Source: an uncultured Candidatus Melainabacteria bacterium
GTDB lineage: Bacteria; Cyanobacteriota; Vampirovibrionia; Gastranaerophilales; Gastranaerophilaceae
Direction: 5' to 3'
Length of the DNA: 64,000 nucleotides
Assembly (NCBI GenBank): GCA_934692665.1
Contig: CAKUUG010000001.1
Span: 62,001 to 126,000 of the forward strand
Positions within the stretch are counted from its first letter, which is position 1, and every line of letters begins with the position of its first letter. The notes under the pieces were generated by a model. The model ran no database searches and was not told the DNA's origin. It worked only from the letters and a program-made list of their open reading frames with translations. The position numbers and the translations under genes were made by a program. Below are positions 41,759 through 50,282 of the stretch, in pieces.

Positions 41759-42232
41759 TTATACAGAAACTGTCGTATTGGACAATTCTTTTCTTAACTC
41801 GTCAGCTGTTACAATGACAATAGGGGTAGATTCATCTTTTTTTAAGTAAATTGTTTCAATTCCTGCTTGTACAATGAAACGTTTGCACAGAATACAAATA
41901 AAATTGTGACCCCAAATATACATGCTAGAGCCCATACATCTATCCTGTCCTGCTTGTATAATGGCATTTTGCTCGGCGTGAATGCTTCTGCAGGTTTCAT
42001 ACATTGTGCCTGATTGAATGTTGTTTTTTATTCTGTAGCATTCGCCCATTTCCATGCAAGAAACTACTTTTGAAGGAGTACCGTTGTATCCTGTTGCTTT
42101 GATTTTTTTGTCTTTTCCAACAATAACTGCACCTACTTGTGCTCTTAGACAGCTTGAACGTTTAGAAACTGTTTTTGCGATTTCTAAAAAATAATCATTC
42201 CATTCGATTCTATTTCTAATTTCGTTTTCCAT
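41759..42232 (-). CDS. Deoxycytidylate (dCMP) deaminase family protein
   Basis: Zinc hydrolase that converts dCMP to dUMP for dTMP synthesis. 157 residues. Zinc ligands: His-Ala-Glu in 'RSIHAEQNAIIQAG', and Cys-x-x-Cys in 'HNFICILCKRFIVQAG', where PCxxC has become ICILC. 'RSSCLRAQVGAVIVGKDKKI' and 'ATGYNGTPSKVVSCMEMGEC' are dCMP-deaminase/ComEB marks, including a second Cys/His metal site. GGAGAGAG precedes the ATG. ComEB-type function in competence is also possible; dCMP deaminase is the simpler reading. Confidence 0.9.
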   Translation of the reverse strand: MENEIRNRIEWNDYFLEIAKTVSKRSSCLRAQVGAVIVGKDKKIKATGYNGTPSKVVSCMEMGECYRIKNNIQSGTMYETCRSIHAEQNAIIQAGQDRCMGSSMYIWGHNFICILCKRFIVQAGIETIYLKKDESTPIVIVTADELRKELSNTTVSV

Positions 42233-42267
42233 TTTCTCTCTCCGGTGATACTATTTTATCACAAAAA

Positions 42268-43545
42268 CTATTCTTCGGATTTTGGTTTTTTTATTCTTTT
42301 TTCAATAAATAATTCATGCACTCTTTTTCCTGTGTCTTTGTTCATATCAGGATATTCATCAAGACATTTTTTATAAAATGCTGCCATGTGCCATTTTTCC
42401 AAATCTGTCAATTCTTCTCCGGCCTTTTTTTTCAACAAAATACCTTTTAATAAATTATCGCCTTTCGCAATTCTGGACATTAATTCCGATTTTACTTCTT
42501 TTGATGCGATGCTAAGAATTTCAGAGTATTCAGGGTGTTCTTTGTGGAATACTTTCATTCTTTCTGATACAGCTATTCGTTTTTCGGGGTGATTTATATA
42601 AAATTGTTTCCCTTTTTCTGATAGCTCGGCAACCGCTTCGGGGTGTTCTTTGTAGAATGTTTTCATTTTTGCTGATTGTTGTATTCTTTTTTCCGGATGT
42701 TCTTCGTATTGTTTTTTCATTCTTTCTGAATGTGCTTTTGCACTTTCAGGGTGATTTCTGTTAAATTCTTTTTGAGCTTCTGACATTCTTTTTCGTACAT
42801 TTTCATCTTTAAGAGATTCTCTTATTGCTCGGCTTGTTTTTTCCCTGATTTCCGGATTTTCAAATACTTTCTTTACTTGTATCGACATTTTTTCTTTGTC
42901 TTCAGGATGATCTATATAGTGTTGTCTAAGACTGTTTGCGTGTTTTTCAACTGCATCAGGAGAAGAAGTTCTTAGCTGCTTTGTGTATTCTCCGTTTAAT
43001 CTTCCTATGTTTAATGCATCAAGCATAAAAAACAATGCATTGCCACGAATGCCGTATTTGTCTGCTTTGTTTACGCCGAGTCCCAGTGCATATTGTCTTT
43101 TTAATAATTCAAGAGAAAGGTTTTCGAGCGACAATCCTTCGATTTCTCCTTTTGAAATTGCGAGCATTTTTCTTGATAATTTCTCTTTGGGTAGGGTTTT
43201 TGCATCTATTACATCCGAAAATTCAGGATATAGTTCTTTTGCTTCATCTAGAGAAGTGCATTCCGTTAGCTGTGAATAATAAGAATTGTGAATATTAAAC
43301 AAATCCAAATCTCTGCCATTGATAGCATTTTCTCTAGCTAAATTCAAAATTGTTTCGTTTGGAAAATTTTCTTCTCCTATTGAGCGAAGAAGGTCAATCG
43401 AGGGCATTTTTTTCTCAAAAGTCAAACTCGAATTTTTGTTTTGGTATTCAAAACAGTCATTTTTAAGTTCCGGTGTATGTTGTCTGTTGAAGGTAGTTTT
43501 TTTAAAAAAACTACGATGTATGTTATTTATTGCTGTAATTTTCAT
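42268..43545 (-). CDS. Tandem-repeat protein with eight 17-18-residue NUMOD3-like repeats
   Basis: 425 residues from the ATG at 43545; an ATG at 43596 adds only a Phe-rich stretch, and neither has a Shine-Dalgarno. Residues about 203-344 are eight tandem repeats of the type 'SERMKKQYEEHPEKRIQQ', 'SAKMKTFYKEHPEAVAEL', 'SEKGKQFYINHPEKRIAV', with S at 1, basic residues at 3 and 5, and HPE at 11-13. The pattern resembles the nuclease-associated modular DNA-binding domains (NUMOD3), usually found beside GIY-YIG or HNH nucleases, but I see no nuclease motif. The N-terminus 'MKITAINNIHRSFFKKTTF' is like those of two other proteins here. Function unknown; DNA binding is inferred. Confidence 0.65.
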   Translation of the reverse strand: MKITAINNIHRSFFKKTTFNRQHTPELKNDCFEYQNKNSSLTFEKKMPSIDLLRSIGEENFPNETILNLARENAINGRDLDLFNIHNSYYSQLTECTSLDEAKELYPEFSDVIDAKTLPKEKLSRKMLAISKGEIEGLSLENLSLELLKRQYALGLGVNKADKYGIRGNALFFMLDALNIGRLNGEYTKQLRTSSPDAVEKHANSLRQHYIDHPEDKEKMSIQVKKVFENPEIREKTSRAIRESLKDENVRKRMSEAQKEFNRNHPESAKAHSERMKKQYEEHPEKRIQQSAKMKTFYKEHPEAVAELSEKGKQFYINHPEKRIAVSERMKVFHKEHPEYSEILSIASKEVKSELMSRIAKGDNLLKGILLKKKAGEELTDLEKWHMAAFYKKCLDEYPDMNKDTGKRVHELFIEKRIKKPKSEE

Positions 43546-43822
43546 GGTATATGTAAAAAACAAGAAAAAAAATTTTTTTGCTACATAAAAAAGCATGCCA
43601 AAAAATTTTATATTTTTGAAATATTAAGAAATATTTCTTATTTTTTACAAATTATTAACATGTGAAAACATGCTCTACAACATGATTTTGACATGTTTTT
43701 TAATTTCTGCAATATCAACAAAATGAATTATTTGCAGGGGATAAAAAATATTTTATAATGGATATATCGATGGTTTTTAAAACTTCGATATATAGGGAGT
43801 TAATTTTTTACAAGGCTTTTAA

Positions 43823-44461
43823 ATGACTGTTGAAGAAAATCTGAATAGAATTTTAGAAGAAGTAAAAAATTATCACCCAAAAATTGTCGCAGTGACCAAA
43901 TATTACGGCATAGATAAAATGATAGAGGCCTATAATGCTGGATTAAGGGACTTTGCAGAAAACAAAGTGCTTGATGCAATAGGAAAAATCAACAATATAG
44001 ATGATACGATAAAATCGCAATCAGTTTATCATTTTATTGGTCATTTACAAACAAACAAAGTCAAACATGCAGTAGGGACTTTTGATTATATACATTCTGT
44101 AGATAGTGTAAAAGTAGCCAAATGCGTAGACAGTGAAGCAAATAAAAAAGGCATTATCCAAAAAATTCTTATTCAAGTAAATAATGCCAATGAAACACAG
44201 AAGTTTGGCATCGCACCTTGTAATCTTGAAAATTTAATTGATGATATCTCTAATATGCACAATGTTGAACTTGTCGGATTGATGAACATTGCACCATTAA
44301 CAGATGATATCAACGAACTAAACAGACTCTTTTGTGAAATGAGAAAACTCAAAGAACAATACAACCTAAAAGAACTCTCTATGGGAATGAGTCATGATTA
44401 CAAAATAGCACTCGATAACGGTGCAACAATGATAAGATTAGGCAGAATATTATTTAAATAA
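43823..44461 (+). CDS. yggS: PLP homeostasis protein, YggS/PROSC family
   Basis: Carries pyridoxal 5'-phosphate and buffers the vitamin B6 pool; no known catalytic reaction. 212 residues, single TIM-barrel domain. The PLP Lys is in 'KIVAVTKYYGID'. 'FAENKVLDAIGKI' follows, then 'YHFIGHLQTNKVKHAV', 'FGIAPCNLENLI' and 'LSMGMSHDYKIALDNGATMIRLGRILF', the latter the phosphate-binding end. It is 18 bases before sepF, the pairing found in Gram-positives and cyanobacteria. Confidence 0.95.
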   Translation: MTVEENLNRILEEVKNYHPKIVAVTKYYGIDKMIEAYNAGLRDFAENKVLDAIGKINNIDDTIKSQSVYHFIGHLQTNKVKHAVGTFDYIHSVDSVKVAKCVDSEANKKGIIQKILIQVNNANETQKFGIAPCNLENLIDDISNMHNVELVGLMNIAPLTDDINELNRLFCEMRKLKEQYNLKELSMGMSHDYKIALDNGATMIRLGRILFK

Positions 44462-44479
44462 ATATCTAAAGGAGAAAAA

Positions 44480-44986
44480 ATGGCACTTTCAGAAAAAATT
44501 AAAGAAATTATCGGAGATTTGGTAGGTTCACTAAATCCTATGGAACCCGATGATGATGTATATGGAACAGATGAAGCAGATAACGGATATGGCGCTGAAT
44601 TCCCTACAAATGACAACGCTGCATTAAATCCTGTTTTCAAAGAAACAAATCCAATCAGAAAAAATCGTTCTAATTTAAGAGTTCTGCCTCAACCAAAAGC
44701 TGGTGCAAATGAAATTGTTGTTATTGAACCAAAAGCGTATAACGAATCGATTTCAATTGTTGAAGCTTTGAAAGAAAAAAAGACAGTAATTTTAAACCTT
44801 CAACTTTTAGACAGAGAACAATCTCAACGTATCGTTGACTTTTTGTGTGGATGCACTCACGCTCTAGATGGTGGTCAAAAGAAAGTTGGAGAAAATGTAT
44901 TTATCTTTACACCATCAAACACCAGCATTTCACAAGAATTTGTTAATTCAAAATTGTCAACAGATGCTATGTGGACAAAAGCATAA
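44480..44986 (+). CDS. sepF: Cell division protein SepF
   Basis: Membrane-binding FtsZ anchor. 168 residues. The N-terminal amphipathic helix ('ALSEKIKEIIGDLVGSL') binds the membrane; an acidic linker follows ('MEPDDDVYGTDEADNGYGAE'). The SepF fold (about 72-155) has 'IVVIEPKAYNESISIVEALK', 'KTVILNLQLLDREQSQRIVD' and 'GENVFIFTPSNTSIS'. AAAGGAG is eight bases before the ATG. SepF with lipid A genes is a cyanobacteria-like combination. Confidence 0.96.
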   Translation: MALSEKIKEIIGDLVGSLNPMEPDDDVYGTDEADNGYGAEFPTNDNAALNPVFKETNPIRKNRSNLRVLPQPKAGANEIVVIEPKAYNESISIVEALKEKKTVILNLQLLDREQSQRIVDFLCGCTHALDGGQKKVGENVFIFTPSNTSISQEFVNSKLSTDAMWTKA

Positions 44987-45001
44987 ATAAAACATAGCTT
45001 T

Positions 45002-45136
45002 TATACTGAAAGTGCAAAAAATAAAAGCGATAAAATTTAAACAATACAAGAACAAAAAGCTACTGGTGGATTGTTCTTTGTATTACGGAGAATAGAGAGT
45101 TAATATGTTAAGGTGTCAATTGACGCCTTTTATTTT
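45002..45136 (+). ncRNA. Candidate small RNA downstream of sepF
   Basis: TATACT at 45002-45007 could be a -10. The next 130 bases hold a hairpin, AATACAAGAACAA (45043-45055) with TTGTTCTTTGTATT (45071-45084; one bulged T) around AAAGCTACTGGTGGA, and end in an intrinsic terminator, AAGGTGTC-AATT-GACGCCTT (45110-45129), then T-rich sequence. No conserved reading frame is seen. It may equally be the structured 3' end of the yggS-sepF message. Confidence 0.35.
45110..45136 (+). terminator. Terminator of the yggS-sepF unit
   Basis: AAGGTGTC and GACGCCTT form an 8-bp stem (one G-U) with loop AATT, followed by TTATTTTTT. Confidence 0.75.
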
Positions 45137-45145
45137 TTGTGTGAA

Positions 45146-45238
45146 TTATTTTTTGTAAAACATTGAAATTATATCCATTAAAAGAAAAACAAACCCCAAC
45201 ACCAAACATATAACAAGTATTATTTTGTCTTTTTTCAT
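45146..45238 (-). CDS. 30-residue single-span membrane peptide
   Basis: A short frame encoding MKKDKIILVICLVLGF, then VFLLMDIISMFYKK. Lys residues flank one hydrophobic helix of about 22 residues, typical of small membrane proteins. It starts 14 bases after the priA stop on the same strand, so it would be read from the priA message. The ribosome site is weak (AAAG). Its 3' end lies close to the convergent terminator at 45110-45136. Function unknown. Confidence 0.45.
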   Translation of the reverse strand: MKKDKIILVICLVLGFVFLLMDIISMFYKK

Positions 45239-45252
45239 CTTTATCTTTCTAA

Positions 45253-47274
45253 TTACAAAATGTCACTAGGGTCGATATCAACTACCATTTTTATATCATC
45301 GGGAAGTTTTATTGTTTTTAAAAATCGAAGAATTATTTTATGTCCGTTTTCATCAAGTTTGTTTTTGATTAAAATATTAAACCTGTACTCTTCTTTGATT
45401 CTACTAATTACACAAGGACATGGGCCCAATACAATGAGCCTTTCATCTAGAGAGAGTTTTTTTATGTAATTAGACAGGTGAAGTTCAATTTCTAAGGCTG
45501 ATTTTTCTGCTCGAAATTCGTTTTTTGAAGATAAAATTACTCTTATCATTTTAGAAAAAGGAGGGTAATCTAACATTTCTCTCATTTGAATTTCATTTTC
45601 GTAAAATTCTTCATAGTTTTGTTCTTTTGCGTTGTTTAAATAAATATTTTCTTTGTTATAAGTTTGAAAAATGACTTTTCCTTCTTTTTCGCCTCTGCCT
45701 GACCTTCCTGCAACTTGTGTCAAAATTGAAAAACCTCTTTCAGAACTTCTATAATCAGGCAAATTAAAACTCAAATCCGCATTAATTACACCAACAAGTG
45801 TAACGTTTTTGTTATCCAAGCCTTTTGCTATCATTTGTGTACCAATTAAAATATCTATTTCTTTTTTTTGAAAACGTTTCAAGATTTCTAAATGTTCATT
45901 TTTTTTGGACAAGCTGTCCGAATCAAGCCTTTCTATTCTATAATCAGGAAAATGAGCTTTTGCTACTGTTTCTACTTTTTGCGAACCCATGCCAAAGTGT
46001 TCAAAATTTTCGCTTCCGCATTTTTTACATTTTGGAGTTTTGATTTCATAGTTACAATAGTGGCATTTATACGAATCTGTGGAAGAATGATAAATCAGTG
46101 GTATTGCACATTTTGGGCATTCAATTATTGTTCCGCATTCCATACATTGAGTGTAGCTCGAAAAACCCCTGCGATTAATCAAAAATATAACTTGATTCCC
46201 GTTTTCTATTGTTTGTTTTACTTGTTCTTTTAAAGTTCTTGAAAAAAGAGTGTAGTTTTTTTCTTGTCTTTCTTCTTTCATATCAATAACACAAACTTTG
46301 GGCAGTAGAGAGTTGTTGTAGCGTTCTTTTAATTTAAAAAGAGAATTTGTATTTATTGCTTCATAGTAGCTTTCGATAGATGGAGTTGCAGAACCCAAAA
46401 TTAGTCTTGCATTGTACAATTCACACAGTTTTTTTGCGACATCTTTTGTGTTGTAGCGAGGGTTTGGCATTGTTTGTTTATAGCTGGAATCGTGTTCTTC
46501 ATCTATAATTACCAGCCCCAAATTTTGTATCGGAGCAAAAATTGCACTTCTTGCTCCAAATAGTATTTTTATTTCATTGTTTCTCAATTTTTTCCAAGTT
46601 TCATATTTTTCAGCTTCTGTAATAGAACTATGCCAAATCGCTACACAATCTGAGCCAAAATGTTCTATTGTCCTGATTGTAAGCTGTGTGACAAGAGTGA
46701 TTTCCGGAGCCAAAAAAATGACATTTTTGCCGTTTTTTATTGCGTCTTCGATTAATTTAAAATAAATTTCAGTTTTACCGGAGCCTGTTATTCCATACAA
46801 AAGAGAAGTTTTAGCGTTTACGTGATTGATTTCGTCGTAGACTTTTTGTTGGATGGGAGAAAGAAAGTGTTCTTTTTCGATTTTTTTGATTTCTTTGATT
46901 TTGTTTTCTATTTTTGGTTTTCTATAGTTTTTTACATTTTTTTCAAAGAATTTTTGCGGCAAGGCTGTATTGAGTACTGTTTGGACATCACAAAAATAAT
47001 AATATGCGACCCATTCTAACAATTTTAAATATTCAAGAGTGAAAAGCGGCGTTTTTTCGATGATTTCTGTTATTTCTTTTGCTTTTATTCCTTCTTCTAA
47101 ATAATCACTAAACCCGACCACATAAGCCTTTAGTCCTTCTTTTCTTCTACCAAAAGGTACTACAACACAACAGCCTATTTTTATATCATCTTTTAAATTT
47201 TGAGGAATCAAATAGCTGAATGTTTTTGAGCCTAGTTTTCCTATGTCAACTAGGACTTGTGCATATTTTGGCAT
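45253..47274 (-). CDS. priA: Primosomal protein PriA, replication-restart helicase
   Basis: Superfamily 2 3'-to-5' helicase that reloads the replisome at stalled forks. 673 residues. N-terminal 3'-DNA-binding domain ('YAQVLVDIGKLGSKTFSYLI'). Walker A 'LLYGITGSGKTEIYFKL'; DEEH box 'GLVIIDEEHDSSYKQ'; zinc ribbons 'CMECGTIIECPKCAIPL' and 'CHYCNYEIKTPKCKKCGS'; helicase C-terminal 'GTQMIAKGLDNKNVTLVGVI' and 'QVAGRSGRGEKEGKVIFQTY'. Its start shares one base with the upstream secreted-protein gene stop. It lies in the speD-to-priA operon. Confidence 0.97.
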   Translation of the reverse strand: MPKYAQVLVDIGKLGSKTFSYLIPQNLKDDIKIGCCVVVPFGRRKEGLKAYVVGFSDYLEEGIKAKEITEIIEKTPLFTLEYLKLLEWVAYYYFCDVQTVLNTALPQKFFEKNVKNYRKPKIENKIKEIKKIEKEHFLSPIQQKVYDEINHVNAKTSLLYGITGSGKTEIYFKLIEDAIKNGKNVIFLAPEITLVTQLTIRTIEHFGSDCVAIWHSSITEAEKYETWKKLRNNEIKILFGARSAIFAPIQNLGLVIIDEEHDSSYKQTMPNPRYNTKDVAKKLCELYNARLILGSATPSIESYYEAINTNSLFKLKERYNNSLLPKVCVIDMKEERQEKNYTLFSRTLKEQVKQTIENGNQVIFLINRRGFSSYTQCMECGTIIECPKCAIPLIYHSSTDSYKCHYCNYEIKTPKCKKCGSENFEHFGMGSQKVETVAKAHFPDYRIERLDSDSLSKKNEHLEILKRFQKKEIDILIGTQMIAKGLDNKNVTLVGVINADLSFNLPDYRSSERGFSILTQVAGRSGRGEKEGKVIFQTYNKENIYLNNAKEQNYEEFYENEIQMREMLDYPPFSKMIRVILSSKNEFRAEKSALEIELHLSNYIKKLSLDERLIVLGPCPCVISRIKEEYRFNILIKNKLDENGHKIILRFLKTIKLPDDIKMVVDIDPSDIL

Positions 47275-47633
47275 TATTTTATTTGTCCTATCGGGTTTTT
47301 TAATTTTGCAGAAATCAAATTAAAAACATCTGTCGCAACGACGCTGCCCAAAGAATAATCACTGTTTTGGGGTAGGATTTTTATTTCGGTTTGATTTTGA
47401 TAACGTTTTGTAACTGTCAAAAGATAGTATTTTGCACCGTTGGTAAACAAAATATAGCCGTTTTTTGATTGAATTTCTGAAATTGTGTATTCGTTTGTAG
47501 AATTTAAAACGGCAATTGCATTCAAAAACAAGGTATCGGCGTCTGTTCCATAGAGTTTGTAGCATTCTTCCAGATTAAATGCGAAAACATTTAAAGATAA
47601 TAACAAACTAAAAACTAAAAATATCTTTTTCAT
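47274..47633 (-). CDS. Small exported protein of unknown function
   Basis: 119 residues. Signal peptide 1-18 ('KKIFLVFSLLLSLNVFAF') with cleavage after VFA. The mature part has 'NLEECYKLYGTDADTLFLNA' and alternating beta strands ('NGYILFTNGAKYYLLTVTKR'). No family recognised. The start overlaps the polA stop by one base and the stop overlaps the priA start by one base, so translation is coupled on both sides; the location may be hitch-hiking. Confidence 0.7.
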   Translation of the reverse strand: MKKIFLVFSLLLSLNVFAFNLEECYKLYGTDADTLFLNAIAVLNSTNEYTISEIQSKNGYILFTNGAKYYLLTVTKRYQNQTEIKILPQNSDYSLGSVVATDVFNLISAKLKNPIGQIK

Positions 47634-50248
47634 TATTTTTCCATCCAGGTTTTGCCATATCCTACTTCAACTTTCAGAGGAACAAGCAGCGGTTGATTCA
47701 TTTCCATTGTTTTAACAGTTAGGTTTTTGATTTCTTCTATTTCATTATCATCTACTTCCAAAACAAGTTCATCATGGATTTGTAGTATCATTTTTGATTT
47801 ATAGTTTTTTAATTTGTTAAACAATTCTACCATTGCCATTTTTATTATGTCGGCACTTGTTCCTTGCAGAGGGGCGTTGATTGCGGCACGATAAGCAAAT
47901 TCTCTAATGTTTGCATTTCTTGAATTTAGTTCTGCACCAAGGTATCTTCTTCTTCCATATAGCGTTTCTACATATCCGTTATTTTGTGCAAATTCAACCG
48001 TTTCTTGCATATATTGAGATATTTTCGGATAAGTTTCAAAATATTTGTTAATCAATTCTTGTGCTTCTGCAGGTGTGATTTTTAATGTTTGAGCTAAACC
48101 ATAGCGAGTTTGTCCGTATATTATTCCAAAATTTACTGTTTTTGCAGTTCTTCGTTGTTTTTTTGTGACTTCTTCTATTGGAATATTGTATATTTTAGAT
48201 GCCGTAACGCTATGAACGTCAATATCGTTTGTGAATGAATTGATTAAAGTTTCATCTTTAGAATAATGTGCCAAAAGTCTCAATTCTACCTGCGAATAAT
48301 CTGCAGAAAAAATCACGCTGTTTGGATTTGATGGAACAAAACCTCCTCTGATGCGATTTGAAAATTCTGTTCTTATTGGAATATTTTGCAAATTTGGGTC
48401 AGAAGAAGATAATCTACCTGTTGTTGTTACTATTTGATTAAAATGAGTGTGGATTTTTCCATCTTCTTTTATTAATTTTGGCAGAGCATCAATATATGTA
48501 TTTTTCAATTTCATCAACTGTCTGTGTTCTAATATATCAGCTGCGATTTCATACTCTAATGCCAAATCTTCAAGAATTTTTGCTCCTGTTGAAAAATTTC
48601 CAGATTTGCCTTTTTTCTTTGGTGCGATTTGCAATTTTTCAAAAAGTGCTTCTGCGACTTGCTTTGGAGAATTTATATTAAAGACATATCCGACAACATC
48701 GAAAATCTTTTTTTCGTATTCTTTTACTTTTTTTGTTATTTCTTCATCCAGAGTTTTAAAACACTCTACATCCAACTTTACTCCTGTTTTTTCCATATCT
48801 TTCAAAACAAAAGCAAGTGGAAGTTCTGTAAAATTCAGCAATTGAAGTTCTTTTTCAGATAAATTTTTGTTGTAAAATTCATACAAATCAATCAAATACG
48901 AAGCAAGAAGAGGGTAGTTTTTTTCATCAGGTAATGCTTTTAGATATTCGTTGATTTGTGTAATTAAGTCATGCTTTCTAGAGGAATCTTTTATATAACT
49001 TGCCAATTGAACGTCGCAAACTACGTTTTTGATATTTGTTTCTATGCTTTTTATGTCATAGGTTATTTTTTTTATTTCAGGATTTTCGATTATTGATTTT
49101 GCTTCGTTTATTGGGAGTTTTATTGTTTTGTTTTCTTTTGAAATATGACAGTAATTTTTGTCTTCAAAATCTACCAAAAATCCTATTGTATCGCCATTAT
49201 TTATTTCTTCTAAAGACAATTTTTCCAGATTTTTTGGTTTTTCTTTTTCTGTATCACGAAAACCAAAAAGCCCCAATTGTTCTTGTTGCGGTGTTTCATC
49301 CAGAGAAGCGAATTTTACGATTTCATCCGAACAAGATTTTTCTCCTTTAAATAAAGATAAAATTTTATCAATTTTTTTGATAAAAGTGTAAAATTGAAGT
49401 TTTTGCAAAAATTTTGCGACATTTTCTTTGTTTGGGATATTAAGACAAGCTTTTTCAAAATCAAAATTAATGTCTACATCTTCTATTATTTTTGCCAAAA
49501 ATTGCGACAAATAGGCTTCTTCTTTGCCGTTTGTCAGTTTTTCTTTTAAAGCTTTTTTTGTAATGTTTTCGATATTTTTGTATATGTTGTCCAAATTTTC
49601 ATATTCATTAAGCAAACTCGCAGCAGTTTTTGGTCCGATACCTTTGATTCCCGGAATATTGTCGGACGTATCGCCGCAAAGAGCCTTGTAGTCAACGATT
49701 TGGCTCGGGTAAACTTCCATTTTCTTAAAGACTTCTTCTTTGTTGTATTTTAGAAGTTCTCCTTTTGACGGAATTAAAATCGTAACCAAACCTTCATCGT
49801 CAACGAGCTGAAATGCATCTCTATCACCTGTTAAAACATAAGTTTTATGTCCGAGATTTTTGGCTTCTTTTGAAATTGTGCCTATAATATCATCGCCTTC
49901 AAACCCTTTTTTTGTGTAAATAGGGATTTCAAATGCTTCTAGACCTTCTTTAATCAACTCTAATTGACTTCTTAAAGAATCAGGCATAGAGAGTCTGTTG
50001 GATTTGTATTCTTTGTATTTTTCCACTCTAAAAGTATCTTTTGAAACATCAAACGCAACAGAGATGGCATTTGGCTTCAGGTTCATTTTTTCATCAGACA
50101 AAAGGTCAAAAATTGCTTTAAAAAACCCATAAACAGCCCAAGTAGGCTCATGAGAAGTTGTTTGCATATTGGTGCGTTCGAGTGCAAAAAACATTCTGAA
50201 AGCTAGAGCGTGTCCATCTATCAAAAGAAGCGTTTTTTTGTTTTCCAT
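47633..50248 (-). CDS. polA: DNA polymerase I
   Basis: Gap-filling and primer-removal polymerase, 871 residues. 5' nuclease (1-290): 'LLIDGHALAFRMFFALERTN', 'GFEGDDIIGTISKEA', 'DYKALCGDTSDNIPGIKGIG'. The middle 3'-5' exonuclease-like domain has 'TIGFLVDFEDKNYCHISKEN' in place of the DxE motif, so proofreading is probably lost, as in several Gram-positives and Thermus. Polymerase: motif A 'FSADYSQVELRLLAHYSKDE', motif B 'RRTAKTVNFGIIYGQTRYGL', motif C 'LQIHDELVLEV'. AAGGAATT precedes the ATG. Confidence 0.97.
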   Translation of the reverse strand: MENKKTLLLIDGHALAFRMFFALERTNMQTTSHEPTWAVYGFFKAIFDLLSDEKMNLKPNAISVAFDVSKDTFRVEKYKEYKSNRLSMPDSLRSQLELIKEGLEAFEIPIYTKKGFEGDDIIGTISKEAKNLGHKTYVLTGDRDAFQLVDDEGLVTILIPSKGELLKYNKEEVFKKMEVYPSQIVDYKALCGDTSDNIPGIKGIGPKTAASLLNEYENLDNIYKNIENITKKALKEKLTNGKEEAYLSQFLAKIIEDVDINFDFEKACLNIPNKENVAKFLQKLQFYTFIKKIDKILSLFKGEKSCSDEIVKFASLDETPQQEQLGLFGFRDTEKEKPKNLEKLSLEEINNGDTIGFLVDFEDKNYCHISKENKTIKLPINEAKSIIENPEIKKITYDIKSIETNIKNVVCDVQLASYIKDSSRKHDLITQINEYLKALPDEKNYPLLASYLIDLYEFYNKNLSEKELQLLNFTELPLAFVLKDMEKTGVKLDVECFKTLDEEITKKVKEYEKKIFDVVGYVFNINSPKQVAEALFEKLQIAPKKKGKSGNFSTGAKILEDLALEYEIAADILEHRQLMKLKNTYIDALPKLIKEDGKIHTHFNQIVTTTGRLSSSDPNLQNIPIRTEFSNRIRGGFVPSNPNSVIFSADYSQVELRLLAHYSKDETLINSFTNDIDVHSVTASKIYNIPIEEVTKKQRRTAKTVNFGIIYGQTRYGLAQTLKITPAEAQELINKYFETYPKISQYMQETVEFAQNNGYVETLYGRRRYLGAELNSRNANIREFAYRAAINAPLQGTSADIIKMAMVELFNKLKNYKSKMILQIHDELVLEVDDNEIEEIKNLTVKTMEMNQPLLVPLKVEVGYGKTWMEK

Positions 50249-50282
50249 ACGATTAATTCCTTAGAGTTTTTATATTATTTTA

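Noticed and set aside
47633..50248. PolA as a family A polymerase with proofreading
   Set aside because: The middle domain lacks the DxE and other metal-binding Asp residues, so it is not reported as a 3'-5' exonuclease.
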